IMG/VR virus record: IMGVR_UViG_3300025132_000067
Span: 1 to 46,886 of that record
DNA: 46,886 bases
Reading direction: 5' to 3' (one strand)
Source: a virus
This document shows positions 36,001 to 44,291 of the stretch, piece after piece. Numbering within the stretch: the stretch's first letter is position 1; the number at the start of each line of letters is the position of its first letter. A program made the translations under genes and the position numbers. The notes beneath the pieces are model-generated. The model worked only from the letters and a program-made list of their open reading frames with translations, was not told the origin of the DNA and made no database searches.

Positions 36001-37916
36001 CCTACATATTCCCAATAAGTGGTAGAAGTAAAAGCGGTTGGTGGGTAATTTGCACTACTCGCTGATAAAGCTTGGTAACAATTACCTTCTGGTCCTGTCA
36101 CAAAACATCCTGGTAATATCCAAGCCGCTCCATTAACGTACTGACCTGCTGGGTCTCCTGGATTCTGACCACAATGTTGTATAGTAACATCGTCACACGG
36201 TGTTGAGGTTCCTGGAGGACAGTTAACACAATCCGAAGAACATGCCTCCCAAATATGTTCCATTGGAATATTATTTTGGTACCATACACCTTGTAGTGTC
36301 ATAGAAGGTGGTACACCTGCCCAATCCGAAATTGTTGAGCCTGTTTGGAAAATATCTTTAACAGCCATAAAACAACAACAAGTATTGTATGTGGTATCAA
36401 ATACTATATCACCCACTTGATAGTCTGTGTATGGTGACCAAACACCTCTTTGTGAATTAAAACTAATAGAATTCCACACACCAGTTATCCTATCTATATA
36501 TTCATCTTTTGTTTCACAAAAATCACAATCTTCTACGGTACATTCAAAACAATCATATGCTCCAAAAGACAAAGCATTAAGACCACAACTGTCAGCGACA
36601 TATAAAGTAATTCCGTTATTGAAATCATAAAAATCTATTGGTGTTTGGTTATTTGCAGAAGATATCGTATAAGCGGTATATATGGCATTTGCTGTGTTGA
36701 TATACCCATACATACCTGTTTCTATATTATTTGTATTAGGATTAACTACGTCACCTCCAATAGGTACTATAGTGTTATAGGTATACCCGGGAGGTAAGTT
36801 TGGTGAATTAGCTGTGGTGTAGGTTTGGAACGCACCCAAAAGACTTTCTGTTACACCTGTAACTTCAAAACAATTTGGGAATTGTGTCATTCCTGTGTAC
36901 TCGTTGATATCTGTACCACTGTCCCACGGTATGTAATTACCTTGACCTAGAGTACCAGATGGAGCAGAGGTGTAACCAGTACCTATAGTTTGACCTGATG
37001 CGTTAATAGTTAAAGCACTATTAGGTGGAATACCACCTATTGAAGCTAGTTGGTTATAGGTATAGTTAGGTGCTGTGATAATTTGAGAAATAGAAGTGGG
37101 CCCCCATGGGGTGTCTTGTGTTATGGTAATCCTATATTGTACTGGTGGACCAGGAGGATACGGGTGTGTTGCAGAAACAACACCATTATTATAAACTAAA
37201 GTTGTTGGTGCTGTACCGTCACCCCAGTCAATAGTAAATGGTAGGTCTTGCAATTCTTTATAATAACTAAAATCTGTGGTATTAGTAATTTTTATAGTAT
37301 CACCAGGCATTACAGTAGTACTTGCTGTGAAAACAAAATTAGAAAAGGTATCTTTTTGACTTATATTACCATCCCATAAAGAGTAGTGCCCAATATCATT
37401 AAAATCTTGTGAAATAAATAATGTTAGATTATTCAGGTATGGGTCTAAATTATTATCACAATTACAAGGGCCTATATTATAATTAATATTATATTCTGAA
37501 GTTAGATTAATTGGTTGATTAAAGTTAACTCTTAAGGATTCAAAAAGTGTTATAACATTGTTATAACTTTCCCCGGTTACTACAGTATTTGCTAAACTAT
37601 CTACAACATTTATCCCATAAAATGCTTTATAAGCGTAATTCCCTATATTTCTACAATGACCACTATTAGCAGAAGTATACAAATCCCACAATATAATACA
37701 TGGGTTACTAAAAGAACACTCTCGTAATTCTAAAGGAAAAGTTCTTATATCACCACTTAACGCATTAAGAAGTTGTGACCCTGTAGAGTTATACATACTC
37801 ATACCAGAACAATCCATACTGTTATTAATTGGCCAGTAGTTAGTACCTCCACTACAAGGTAATGACGTATAAATGTCCGGGTTAGTTCTTTTTATTCTAA
37901 AATTTAATCTTTCCAT
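30045..37916 (-). CDS. Giant Cys-rich modular tail protein (2623 aa)
   Basis: This is the largest gene in the window. The N-terminal 190 residues are structural and unrecognised. A PKD-like domain follows (about 190-290; TIDWGDGTAPTTL, then VSATHPYPPGPP and YRITITQ). Two types of module then alternate. Type A, about 15 copies, is a Cys-rich repeat of pattern [WY]xC-x(n)-CxC-[IV]P-x(4)-GxYxSLxxC-x(5)-CC, clearest at residues 2006-2188. Type B, about six copies, resembles carbohydrate-binding module family 5/12, with W..G..Y..GDVV and a CCY motif, near 491-521, 1130-1165, 1684-1725, 2240-2270, 2385-2425 and 2490-2525. No membrane segment or signal peptide is seen. It lies 3 bases after the 300-residue gene. 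The function is probably host-surface binding, by inference; a capsid-decoration role cannot be excluded. Confidence 0.8.
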   Translation of the reverse strand: MERLNFRIKRTNPDIYTSLPCSGGTNYWPINNSMDCSGMSMYNSTGSQLLNALSGDIRTFPLELRECSFSNPCIILWDLYTSANSGHCRNIGNYAYKAFYGINVVDSLANTVVTGESYNNVITLFESLRVNFNQPINLTSEYNINYNIGPCNCDNNLDPYLNNLTLFISQDFNDIGHYSLWDGNISQKDTFSNFVFTASTTVMPGDTIKITNTTDFSYYKELQDLPFTIDWGDGTAPTTLVYNNGVVSATHPYPPGPPVQYRITITQDTPWGPTSISQIITAPNYTYNQLASIGGIPPNSALTINASGQTIGTGYTSAPSGTLGQGNYIPWDSGTDINEYTGMTQFPNCFEVTGVTESLLGAFQTYTTANSPNLPPGYTYNTIVPIGGDVVNPNTNNIETGMYGYINTANAIYTAYTISSANNQTPIDFYDFNNGITLYVADSCGLNALSFGAYDCFECTVEDCDFCETKDEYIDRITGVWNSISFNSQRGVWSPYTDYQVGDIVFDTTYNTCCCFMAVKDIFQTGSTISDWAGVPPSMTLQGVWYQNNIPMEHIWEACSSDCVNCPPGTSTPCDDVTIQHCGQNPGDPAGQYVNGAAWILPGCFVTGPEGNCYQALSASSANYPPTAFTSTTYWEYVGCSTWICPQDLNNIPLYGCELVPGTGITTTTNVIQGYQYYEDCKDDFDDGECFPDKWVCENQYDCTGCIEINSSHSAYTSFDPLNPLAGPVFNTQMDCEGWCNPPAYSCTTPTASNANECCTLFSCAEDAANATPGVYTSTVNSVLGLVPGFLPNGLTPNEWLAVNAQFYFTPDFGLAACNAGTAFTTSLGYQYSTSACCDYSGFEWDCCTGCYQVTIGGTYANLQECQQDPATLGGGIVPCGWSCETINQPCVECYDCNCGWGPWVSPTNPTYPGYGYSACTADCTQIEQCYVCDCTQMTPCTLQSPCAGVIDNVTWFSSVTDCNDFCVCDAGWDCFIDIDPTSPNYQGPTYCQDGVSGYYMAQNLLGFSNPAPGFTGYSSFSACCEATECCHAECDDTLALGSEPGNQQLFPPGNWPCYYVPYYTATAAANCDPTGTNPFLPYCTMLECTTNLVLNSVGDYVCSETQVDDCICPCDDYMNSIGMGGTVLSPQGQYQLGVVYELHDVVWHSDADSPLCCYVCMMPSLWGFGGIGTGPDCITTFDCSCFIPDDGPATNGTPNPWETCGGTPGLPPTGCQPCGGGPSQTYECTPSGCTPSSCVYDPMFTQASQNCYTANTCEEHCRASCYCEDPVTDTTNCVVLQDWVNQSNTGIFFGGYPTFPPVPQGATHPVYPFISLDACLASLSVIDCCTGSTSADTWYCDYTSNCESTAGVAGLGCVIVPPNTPGYPGPFTSLQDCQDYCTWECGCPPNGIGNCIFNALSVAPTTYSSAFDCWAAFSSCDCCAPPEEWWCDTYGALNGDYSAAVPISSCRNSTYFAGQTPLYQQGAIGQLAGGPTDPTNTYFDAQVTNNFAGVGFATQADCEQQCRYCCDCAPPGTSNCNDVDWGINMCPCTNIPSELTPYACEQATAGSAIGYPCTLATTDFYCLDIVGCSAFTSTSPPSSFVSGPHASLIDCQAVCTWGCGDCINDCFCAGPQPPGTCNPVYYNYTDCVVAVTSSAFFASYSGCCDCYECSVIGSISYTYFDDPMNSWMVGSVTVTPFTGSAPAWVPGTNYSIGDVVTASWDGDVCCYVAVDDDPANIWTFNPGAYYQYYLNDLATSNPVWPGPTGPGTNASNSGTLVWVPCNSSCGNPVNRISYDCIPGTTTPSPGDCQSKTFIGNMTGFAPIIWILDPANNVPPTDLFTEYYYQDTNPGQSISSDSCLGTVSNQKYNIPTTMSFNFCSNDATFNANYMPMAFVSKQDWVNQLVNAGLAATNAMNFTQLRSLLNNVCGPINPTASATQCLCPTTPCTCVPVVGIGGQYATQGQCNQSLLSDPCCGFWVCENVLAPQTGSQCNCIFDTSITTYNPLIHYYNQTDCENDPTTCCSAQTQTRWTCDPVDCNCIPDVFGVYNTLHDCETDPGKCCWTGVTPETYQCKVGNNGLCKCVPDPTGPYTSLIDCQNDPLNCCWTGMTGETKYDCVSNLNGLCKCIPTPNGPYLTLAECQQSHTCCNTGITSTTRYDCKKTISPTLGLPGQTVSTVDCECIPAGPLGQYASLADCLNDPLDNCCYTATTVSKCEPCVGTVGHALIRNEFTGIWAPYWTGSMALPTTSNAQGGITTWAPGLIWGYNEVTESPLDGCCYISVKKFGDVVDATSFYDPSICYNNFINGLACDGSTMSAPTPVTQIQSVNYGDMSPWWPCDETCGGRSPKEYECINGSCVTQLGGQYQSLADCQANCWDGCDECLNSLSSYFSLVPQYTPTHIGYWSSSIMGFVVNECVIDPEDECCYCCVLIDEQGWLSAGGNPNSLRCDGGIVPNQNVGLPQSAWAGWQTCGVDVNGDTCFPDGECECCSLHLAPYLGIWPISWTLWPGNAGLWNYSYNDCVTNPTDGCCYCCVNPNNADSSTDHSDTIVAKKSNSNVSNIPCQIINGTLTDITGAWMNCGCDENGDKCPPVISNITCYKCVHSQNGWAIQTTSVSSLPCPQGWSTVPPICGIHHHTHM
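31353..31901 (-). repeat. Tandem Cys-rich repeat units (117-174 bp) in the giant gene
   Basis: Four successive type A units begin at the CC of each copy, at 31901, 31784, 31655 and 31526, and the next CC is at 31352. Unit lengths are therefore 117, 129, 129 and 174 bases, all multiples of three. The two 129-base units are the most alike at both DNA and protein level, for example GLCKCVPDPTGPY and GLCKCIPTPNGPY. This indicates recent duplication or recombination between units without loss of frame. Confidence 0.8.
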
Positions 37917-37919
37917 AAA

Positions 37920-38822
37920 TTAAGGTGTTGGGTTAACGTATTCGTAAAATTTTATGGGTTGTTGTCCTGGTGGAAAACCTGTTCCTACTTCAGAACCCAT
38001 ACCTACTTGTCCTGCGTTATAATTATTTATATTATATTTTCTTACTTTATAACTAAATTTAGGGATAGCTGTTGGATTTGGGTTTATATTTAAAAGTACC
38101 TCGTAGTAAAAATAATCTGTAAAGTCATAGGTTACAGTACCAGATACAGTAGGTGAAGGTGGACTTTCATTTACCATTCTTGTGACTTTACCTGTTTTTG
38201 CGTTAAAAAATTGACAGGACATATAAAATACGTTCCCCTCAAATAAATCTCTTTTTTTATACCAGTGTATATAATAATTTTCATTTAATCCTGGCCTTGG
38301 TCTTAGTCTAACTTTTGGTTCGTAAAGTATCCAGGAAGGCATAGTGATTCCTTGGCTAATTTGTGTATAGTATTCCAAAGCATCTGTCATTGGATTGACG
38401 GGCACACTATCTCCTTTTAAACAATTATTTAAAGGCATAATATTAGAAAACATTATTTTTTGTTGTTTTCTGTCGGGTGAATCATAGAAATTAAACTTAA
38501 AAAAACTTCTAACAACAGAATTTGCGTCATTAGCTAATTCATTGTCCGTAAAACCTATAGTCTGAAATTTATCCTCGTATAATTGCGTTACTGGATTAAA
38601 AAACTCGAATTGGTAATAAACGTCATTACCACTTACTGAATTATTAAAGGAGTATCTAGTTGTTTCAAAATCTTGTATTATATTTATATTATCTTGAATT
38701 TCTACCTCTTCATAAGTGGTTATTAACTGTTCTCTACCCACCTCATCAAATGTATCTCCAATAGGTATAGTAATCTTTCTATCCTCACTTGAAACTTTTA
38801 GTTGTATTCTATTGGCACCCAT
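37920..38822 (-). CDS. Probable baseplate/tail protein, unknown family
   Basis: The 300-residue protein starts with an acidic, beta-type N terminus (LKVSSEDRKITIPIGDTFDE) and has a middle section of alternating strands and aromatic residues (FFKFNFYDSPDRKQQK, YYIHWYKKRDLF). The C terminus is Gly/Pro-rich. No family is recognised. Its start overlaps the end of the 601-residue gene by 14 bases, so the two are translationally coupled. The position two genes after the 1192-residue protein resembles where T4-type phages carry baseplate wedge genes 8-10, but I cannot confirm homology. Confidence 0.68.
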   Translation of the reverse strand: MGANRIQLKVSSEDRKITIPIGDTFDEVGREQLITTYEEVEIQDNINIIQDFETTRYSFNNSVSGNDVYYQFEFFNPVTQLYEDKFQTIGFTDNELANDANSVVRSFFKFNFYDSPDRKQQKIMFSNIMPLNNCLKGDSVPVNPMTDALEYYTQISQGITMPSWILYEPKVRLRPRPGLNENYYIHWYKKRDLFEGNVFYMSCQFFNAKTGKVTRMVNESPPSPTVSGTVTYDFTDYFYYEVLLNINPNPTAIPKFSYKVRKYNINNYNAGQVGMGSEVGTGFPPGQQPIKFYEYVNPTP

Positions 38823-40614
38823 CGGTATACATGTTTAAAATATTTATAGTACTAGCAGTGTACTCAGGTAATGTTAATATAGGTCCTATCGGTTCTATCG
38901 TGAATTCCAGTGTGTGACTTGGATAGTGTGCGTCATTAAGATAAGGGTATGTTACTCCATTTTTTTCTTCTTCAAAATAACCCACAGGTAATAAAGGACG
39001 CCATCTAAATGTACCTTCCACTAAAGAATAAGTAGAATACTGTGGGGATGTAAATAGTGCGTCGTTAAAATTAATACCATTCGATAATTTTCTAATAGGT
39101 ATACGATGATGTGGTTGGTACTTATATATGGATTCTACTTGTGGGTACATGTAATTTCCTGAGTCTAAAGCGTCTGTATTAAATTTAAGTGAATGACCTA
39201 ATTCTGATATTATTCTTTCTTTTATCTCATATGGGTTATATTCTACAAAAGCTCCTCTATATGTAGTACCACTAACTGGTAGTGGGTCCACACCATTCGT
39301 ATTAGTTTGAATGATATTAGTTGGGTTTGTTCCGTTATCTACAAATGGGTCCACAAAACCATTTTTCCTAAAATTCCAGCCCCAACCATAACCACAAGGA
39401 GAATTACCACTAGTATAATCCCAAATTAAATTTCTATTACTAGCAAAAATACTCAAATATAAATCAATCACAGGTCTATTAAGATTGTCATAATACATAC
39501 TCCTATCTATATCTTCAGTTATAGTCCATAAAAATGATTTAAATTCTTCTCTAATTACTGTTTTACCTGGATACCCGGGAGGTGTTTTACGTGATTTAAA
39601 TACCCTACCTTTCTTATTATATATCCCAAATTCAAAACCTGTTCTTCCCAAGGTATAATCTCGTGGGTTAGTTATTAATTTATGTTCATGTGTGTAGTAT
39701 TCACTTTTAGTTTCTGGGTTATCTGGGTTTACGAACCTTTTGAGTACACCGACACCTTTGGGTGGCATTGCGGTTCCACCACCCGCATTAATAGTTGTAT
39801 TAATTAATCCTCGTGTATTAATATTTATTATATATTTTTCTGAACCTGCGAATTCATTACCCAGTGAATCTACTTCAAATAAAGTTTGTACTCGAGTATT
39901 TAGTACACCTAAAACACTGACTTGTAACACAATACTTCCAATAAAATCTACCCCACCAAAAGCAAATGTTTGACCCCCCACTTCAGGTTGTAATTCAATG
40001 TACTCACCCGGTATTAAACCGTGAGGTACTGGTGTTGTTATCCTTAAAATTTCTTTTCCTTGGTCATTTGTAACTTCTAGTTCAAATGGTATACCATCAC
40101 TAGATATAAAATTTAAACCTTGATTTAGATTATAATCACTATAATAAGTCATGTGTTGACTTGTGTTAGCGGAGTGAACATATGATATATATAATAACCA
40201 ATTATCTTGGTAAGAAACTAAATCATTATAGTTAAATGTCTTAGTTGATGGTCCAAAAGGTCCTGGAGGCATAAAATCAAAAGTTCTTGCTGGTGGGAGA
40301 CCTAGACAAGGTGTGTTAGTACAACCTAGATAATCTGGTAAAAAATACATACTCTCTAAAAAATCTGGGTCAGAGGTGTTTCCTGTTATTATATTTTCAA
40401 ATAATACATCAATTTTACCATATAACCTATAAAATTGTGAGTAGTCTCTTTCAAAGTTAAATTGTTCAACAACATTTAATACTCTATTTCTATCCCCTTG
40501 AATTAGTGTTCTTTTTTCGGAGGTAAGAAGTGGTTGTAAAGAAACGTCAAAATCTTTAGCTCCTTTATATTTGGAACTACCTTTTACTATTCTTATGTTT
40601 TTTCTATTACTCAT
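38809..40614 (-). CDS. Probable baseplate wedge protein, gp8 position
   Basis: In this 601-residue protein the first 60 residues are charged (RIVKGSSKYKGAKDFDVSLQ). The body is beta-rich with frequent aromatic and Pro/Gly turns, including PVPHGLIPGEYIELQPEVGG, a pattern seen in phage structural proteins. No catalytic motif, signal or membrane segment is seen. It starts on the stop of the preceding gene (TAATG, one shared base). The order gp25, gp6, this block matches the order of baseplate wedge genes in T4-type phages, so it may replace gp8 (334 residues in T4). The placement is by synteny only. Confidence 0.68.
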   Translation of the reverse strand: MSNRKNIRIVKGSSKYKGAKDFDVSLQPLLTSEKRTLIQGDRNRVLNVVEQFNFERDYSQFYRLYGKIDVLFENIITGNTSDPDFLESMYFLPDYLGCTNTPCLGLPPARTFDFMPPGPFGPSTKTFNYNDLVSYQDNWLLYISYVHSANTSQHMTYYSDYNLNQGLNFISSDGIPFELEVTNDQGKEILRITTPVPHGLIPGEYIELQPEVGGQTFAFGGVDFIGSIVLQVSVLGVLNTRVQTLFEVDSLGNEFAGSEKYIININTRGLINTTINAGGGTAMPPKGVGVLKRFVNPDNPETKSEYYTHEHKLITNPRDYTLGRTGFEFGIYNKKGRVFKSRKTPPGYPGKTVIREEFKSFLWTITEDIDRSMYYDNLNRPVIDLYLSIFASNRNLIWDYTSGNSPCGYGWGWNFRKNGFVDPFVDNGTNPTNIIQTNTNGVDPLPVSGTTYRGAFVEYNPYEIKERIISELGHSLKFNTDALDSGNYMYPQVESIYKYQPHHRIPIRKLSNGINFNDALFTSPQYSTYSLVEGTFRWRPLLPVGYFEEEKNGVTYPYLNDAHYPSHTLEFTIEPIGPILTLPEYTASTINILNMYTDGCQ

Positions 40615-43600
40615 TATACTACGGTATCCGCTAATTCTTCATCCACATATAATCTAATAAAAGTGTTATATGAAGTTGCTCCTGGTCTCAAACCAAAATA
40701 ATAAAATAGTGGTTGTGAGAAATTTATTTGTCCCGCACTATCTGGTGTAAGTATTGGAAATTGTGTTGCTCCTGTAAATCCTATATCGAATCCCATGTTA
40801 TTCTGAAAAGAAGATGCTGGTGGTAAATTATTATAAGTAAAAGTTACTGGTGGTGTTAAAGATAATCCAGGTATTACTGTCATTCCTTGAGCCGGTGCTA
40901 CAGCAACTCTAACGGAGTAGTTTCCTCTTGTATACATCCAATCATTAAAAGTACTACCAAAACCAGAACCAGGGTTACGTATAATCCAAGGATAAAAAGG
41001 TACTGTTTGACTACTAGCGGATAAATCTAAAGTTGCACAATTAATTAAATCTTGACCACTCATTAATATTTGTGTTGATGATGTAAATAGTAGTGGTTCC
41101 CATTCTATATCTGAACCTCCTCCATTCATGGTACTCCAATCAACATTTACAGCATTAGGTACATAAGTATTTGGTACAATATTCATTGGTGGATACTCCA
41201 TACCAGGAACCGGTGGTGGAGTAGTTTCAGGGGATGAACAGTCACAAATGGTAGAACTCATATTAGTTTCATATCCAAACACACCTAACATACAATTTTG
41301 CATTAATGCCTGTGCAACATCACCACCAATCTCTTTTTCCGGTCTAGTAAACATAGTATCCTTCATGAAACTTGGGTTATATTGTTTCGCGTTATAGATA
41401 TCAGCTACCAAATCAGTTATATTTTGGAATGTTGTACTACCTATTTGGTCTGTTATCGAACATTCCTCAGCGTATGATGGGTCTAAACATACTTGTTGTA
41501 TGCATTGGTTTCTGGACCCCATATCTGTCATCGTAGTTGGAAATAGGATGTGTCTATCCATATCCCCTGTAGAGTGTAGGTCAGTACTTAGGTTACCGGG
41601 AGATAACCAAGCAGACCATACTCCATCCGTATCACCTATAAAGTTACCAGTACTTGCAGCGGTAACTCTAAATGGTGTTGACCTATAATAAAAAACGTTA
41701 TCTATTGGATGAAGGTAAACAACTTTTCTACAGAACATTGAGTCTTCGGCATAAGTGTCATATGTTTCTCCATTCCAAAACGCTGTATACCCATTTGTTG
41801 TTAATTCTAATTTTGCCTTAAATTGGAATTGGTATAAGAATCCACTTACCCAATTATTTTCCCAGAAATAATTCATTATTCCGTTACATAAAGCAGAGGT
41901 TAATTTTTCTCTTTTTATCCACTCATATAAAACTCTCATGTCTAGATTTTCACCCAAACATGCTGGATTAAAACATATTATTTTAACATAACAACCCCCC
42001 GCCGCATAACCATCAGTAATAGTGTTGGGGGAAAATTCTTCGGAATTAAAACCGTATGTATTTGAACAACAAATCACATCTTCTGATGTTTCGGTTGGTG
42101 GATTGGTTGCATAAGCTCCTTGTCCACAACAATCATGTTGCCATTTCATTTCAATGCCCATTCCACCTGCACCCGCCGCATTACCAACAGGACATGGTGC
42201 TATTTGTGTTGTTGCACCACTGCTAGGTATACCATCTGGACAAGGTGCATTAGTTGCTAATGTATCAAATTCACCACTCGCTGATGGTCTACATGAACAT
42301 TTTTCACACTCTGGGTATTTAGTTTGTCTTAAAGAAAATAAAACGAATCCAATCCTTAACCCAAAATACATGCAGTCAATACCACATCCAAAACCTGTTA
42401 AACTTATTTGGCCACAGAGCTGGGGTGGGGTAGGCATTAAATTGCCAAAATTGATTATGGTAAAGAAGGTATTGAATGGCCACCCTAGATAAAAACCCAG
42501 AACCAAACTATATAACCAACACCATAGTTCACAAAATGCATATATAATAAATAAAACTATACCTAATATCAAACCTAAAATTACAGCTAGTAAACTTACT
42601 ATCAAATTTACTAAGAGGTATATAAAACCTAGAAAAGTTATAAAGAAATCATTTAGATATAAGACAAATTTCATCCTTCTAACCGCACTATTAACTGGAA
42701 AGAACATTGCTGAAGTTGCACATTGTTGTTCCATTTCTGGTAAAATCTCTTTTATACCTATAAACTGTCTTCTACCATTATGTTTGACGTGGTCATGAAA
42801 TTGAGCACATGTATATACTCTATTAAACGTCATATCATAAAACACATCTTCTGCACCGGGCATTAGATGTCTTTGAGCGTAACCGTGATAATCACTATAA
42901 TTTATAGAAAAAGCATAACTTCTTGGGTCGATTCCAGGCCAATCACCATCATTATTAGATTGAGTATTAAATTCTCGGATGTTGGGAACTAGATGTGCTC
43001 CTGAACGTCTTTGTCTAGCACTACCTCTACTTTGTTCTGGTTTAATTCTAAATCTACACCTTGCTCGTGTTGGTACACCTTTACTAGGGTCTTTAGATAA
43101 CACTAAATCACCGAACTCGTTGGTTATTACATGGTCCAAATTCATGGGTACGTGTACTAAAAAAGCTCCGTCATTATCTATTACCCTACCACCATTTTCA
43201 AAATAAAATCTTTCTAGTACAGGGACTTTACCACCCAGAGGGGGTCCAGTATAAGTTTCCCCATCGTATGTTGGGAAAGCTGCTGGGTCATCTTTAAAAA
43301 ATGGTGTATACCTTATACAATCTATAATACCTGGTTGTGTTATTATACTACATAACTCACCCATGTGTCTTCTTGGTTTACATTGTCTATTAACTGAATC
43401 TTTATCAGTATCTTGTGCTGTACTTCCCATAAATACAGATGTCGGTTCTAACTTAAAACCAGAATTACCTAGGTCAAAATCTACTCTTGTAATTGCCGCC
43501 CTACATTGTTCTTCATCCCCCCAAAAAGGTTTAATATCTATTGTTTTAGTTTGGTTTATAATTTGTGGTAAAGAATCTATTTCCGCGTCTGTTCTAAATC

Positions 43601-44192
43601 TAGGCCCATCAAAATCTGATTCTGGGAACCCTTTAAGTTTAAAATCTTGTGGTAATAGGGAAAAACAACCTATATCACTTAAGTCCACATCCATCACTAT
43701 ATTTTGAGAACCTGTGGGAACCCCATATATCATAAAGTCACCTGACTCATTAGTTTTTACTGTAAACTTATAATATTTGTCATACACGTATTTTACTTCT
43801 TGTTGGGTGAGTACAGAGTTTAGTGTCGGGAAAGTTCCTACTGGTGTATGACAATTAAAATTTCTTTCTGAACTTAAAAGGTTGTATCTAACCCCGTCTT
43901 CATTTTTTTCATATGGCTCTTTATATGGATATAAGAATTTAACTACTTCATTATCTTCATCCTCAGCTTGTAGTGGGATAAATATAGAAACTTTAGCGTT
44001 AGGGATACCAAAACCATTATTTGCTGTAACTCTACCAACTACCACACCAAAATCAGCACACATTCTTGTATACACTTCTTGTTGTGTTAAAGAAAGACTA
44101 AGAATCTCTAACAAATCAAATTTTTGGTCTAATTCAAAAGTTACATTCTTATCTTTACCTACTTCTGTTCTTACTCTAAAAGATTTACCCAT
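40614..44192 (-). CDS. Large baseplate-region protein with a membrane-spanning core, gp7 position
   Basis: The 1192-residue protein has at residues 48-175 a CarboxypepD_reg-like beta domain (VVGRVTANNGFGIPNAKVSI, then SGDFMIYGVPTGSQNIVMDV). A structural section to about 500 follows, with FDLGNSGFKLEP and RCRFRIKP. Residues 507-575 are one long hydrophobic block (FFITFLGFIYLLVNLIVSLL, LILGIVLFIIYAF), and a weaker one (FGLRIGFVLFS) ends near 620. A Cys-rich segment follows (CEKCSC, CCGQ, CC), and then beta-type sequence. Its place immediately after gp6 corresponds to T4 gp7 (1032 residues), but T4 gp7 has no such hydrophobic core as far as I know. It may insert into a membrane during infection; this is inference. 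Confidence 0.78.
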   Translation of the reverse strand: MGKSFRVRTEVGKDKNVTFELDQKFDLLEILSLSLTQQEVYTRMCADFGVVVGRVTANNGFGIPNAKVSIFIPLQAEDEDNEVVKFLYPYKEPYEKNEDGVRYNLLSSERNFNCHTPVGTFPTLNSVLTQQEVKYVYDKYYKFTVKTNESGDFMIYGVPTGSQNIVMDVDLSDIGCFSLLPQDFKLKGFPESDFDGPRFRTDAEIDSLPQIINQTKTIDIKPFWGDEEQCRAAITRVDFDLGNSGFKLEPTSVFMGSTAQDTDKDSVNRQCKPRRHMGELCSIITQPGIIDCIRYTPFFKDDPAAFPTYDGETYTGPPLGGKVPVLERFYFENGGRVIDNDGAFLVHVPMNLDHVITNEFGDLVLSKDPSKGVPTRARCRFRIKPEQSRGSARQRRSGAHLVPNIREFNTQSNNDGDWPGIDPRSYAFSINYSDYHGYAQRHLMPGAEDVFYDMTFNRVYTCAQFHDHVKHNGRRQFIGIKEILPEMEQQCATSAMFFPVNSAVRRMKFVLYLNDFFITFLGFIYLLVNLIVSLLAVILGLILGIVLFIIYAFCELWCWLYSLVLGFYLGWPFNTFFTIINFGNLMPTPPQLCGQISLTGFGCGIDCMYFGLRIGFVLFSLRQTKYPECEKCSCRPSASGEFDTLATNAPCPDGIPSSGATTQIAPCPVGNAAGAGGMGIEMKWQHDCCGQGAYATNPPTETSEDVICCSNTYGFNSEEFSPNTITDGYAAGGCYVKIICFNPACLGENLDMRVLYEWIKREKLTSALCNGIMNYFWENNWVSGFLYQFQFKAKLELTTNGYTAFWNGETYDTYAEDSMFCRKVVYLHPIDNVFYYRSTPFRVTAASTGNFIGDTDGVWSAWLSPGNLSTDLHSTGDMDRHILFPTTMTDMGSRNQCIQQVCLDPSYAEECSITDQIGSTTFQNITDLVADIYNAKQYNPSFMKDTMFTRPEKEIGGDVAQALMQNCMLGVFGYETNMSSTICDCSSPETTPPPVPGMEYPPMNIVPNTYVPNAVNVDWSTMNGGGSDIEWEPLLFTSSTQILMSGQDLINCATLDLSASSQTVPFYPWIIRNPGSGFGSTFNDWMYTRGNYSVRVAVAPAQGMTVIPGLSLTPPVTFTYNNLPPASSFQNNMGFDIGFTGATQFPILTPDSAGQINFSQPLFYYFGLRPGATSYNTFIRLYVDEELADTVV

Positions 44193-44233
44193 ATATAATA
44201 AAAAATTATCTAAAATAGATTTATACTACCTAT

Positions 44234-44245
44234 GAAATAAATAGT
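44234..44245 (-). promoter_or_regulatory. ACTATTTATTTC motif in the spacer before the 1192-aa gene
   Basis: The 99-base gap between gp6 and the 1192-residue gene is one of the longest spacers in the tail block. The minus strand reads ACTATTTATTTC 41 bases before the ATG. It shares the TATTTAT core with other upstream sites. No other signal is evident in the gap. Confidence 0.25.
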
Positions 44246-44291
44246 TCAACCCTTAAAAGTAAAAGTAATTAGTTAGTTAATATAGTAAAGT

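Noticed and set aside
30045-37916. Diversity-generating retroelement variable region in the Cys-rich repeats
   Set aside because: No reverse transcriptase gene or template-repeat copy is seen in the window, and the repeats are in tandem rather than paired.
30045-37916. Kunitz or Kazal protease inhibitor domains in the Cys-rich repeats
   Set aside because: The SL..C...C ending is reminiscent, but the six-cysteine spacing of those families is not met.
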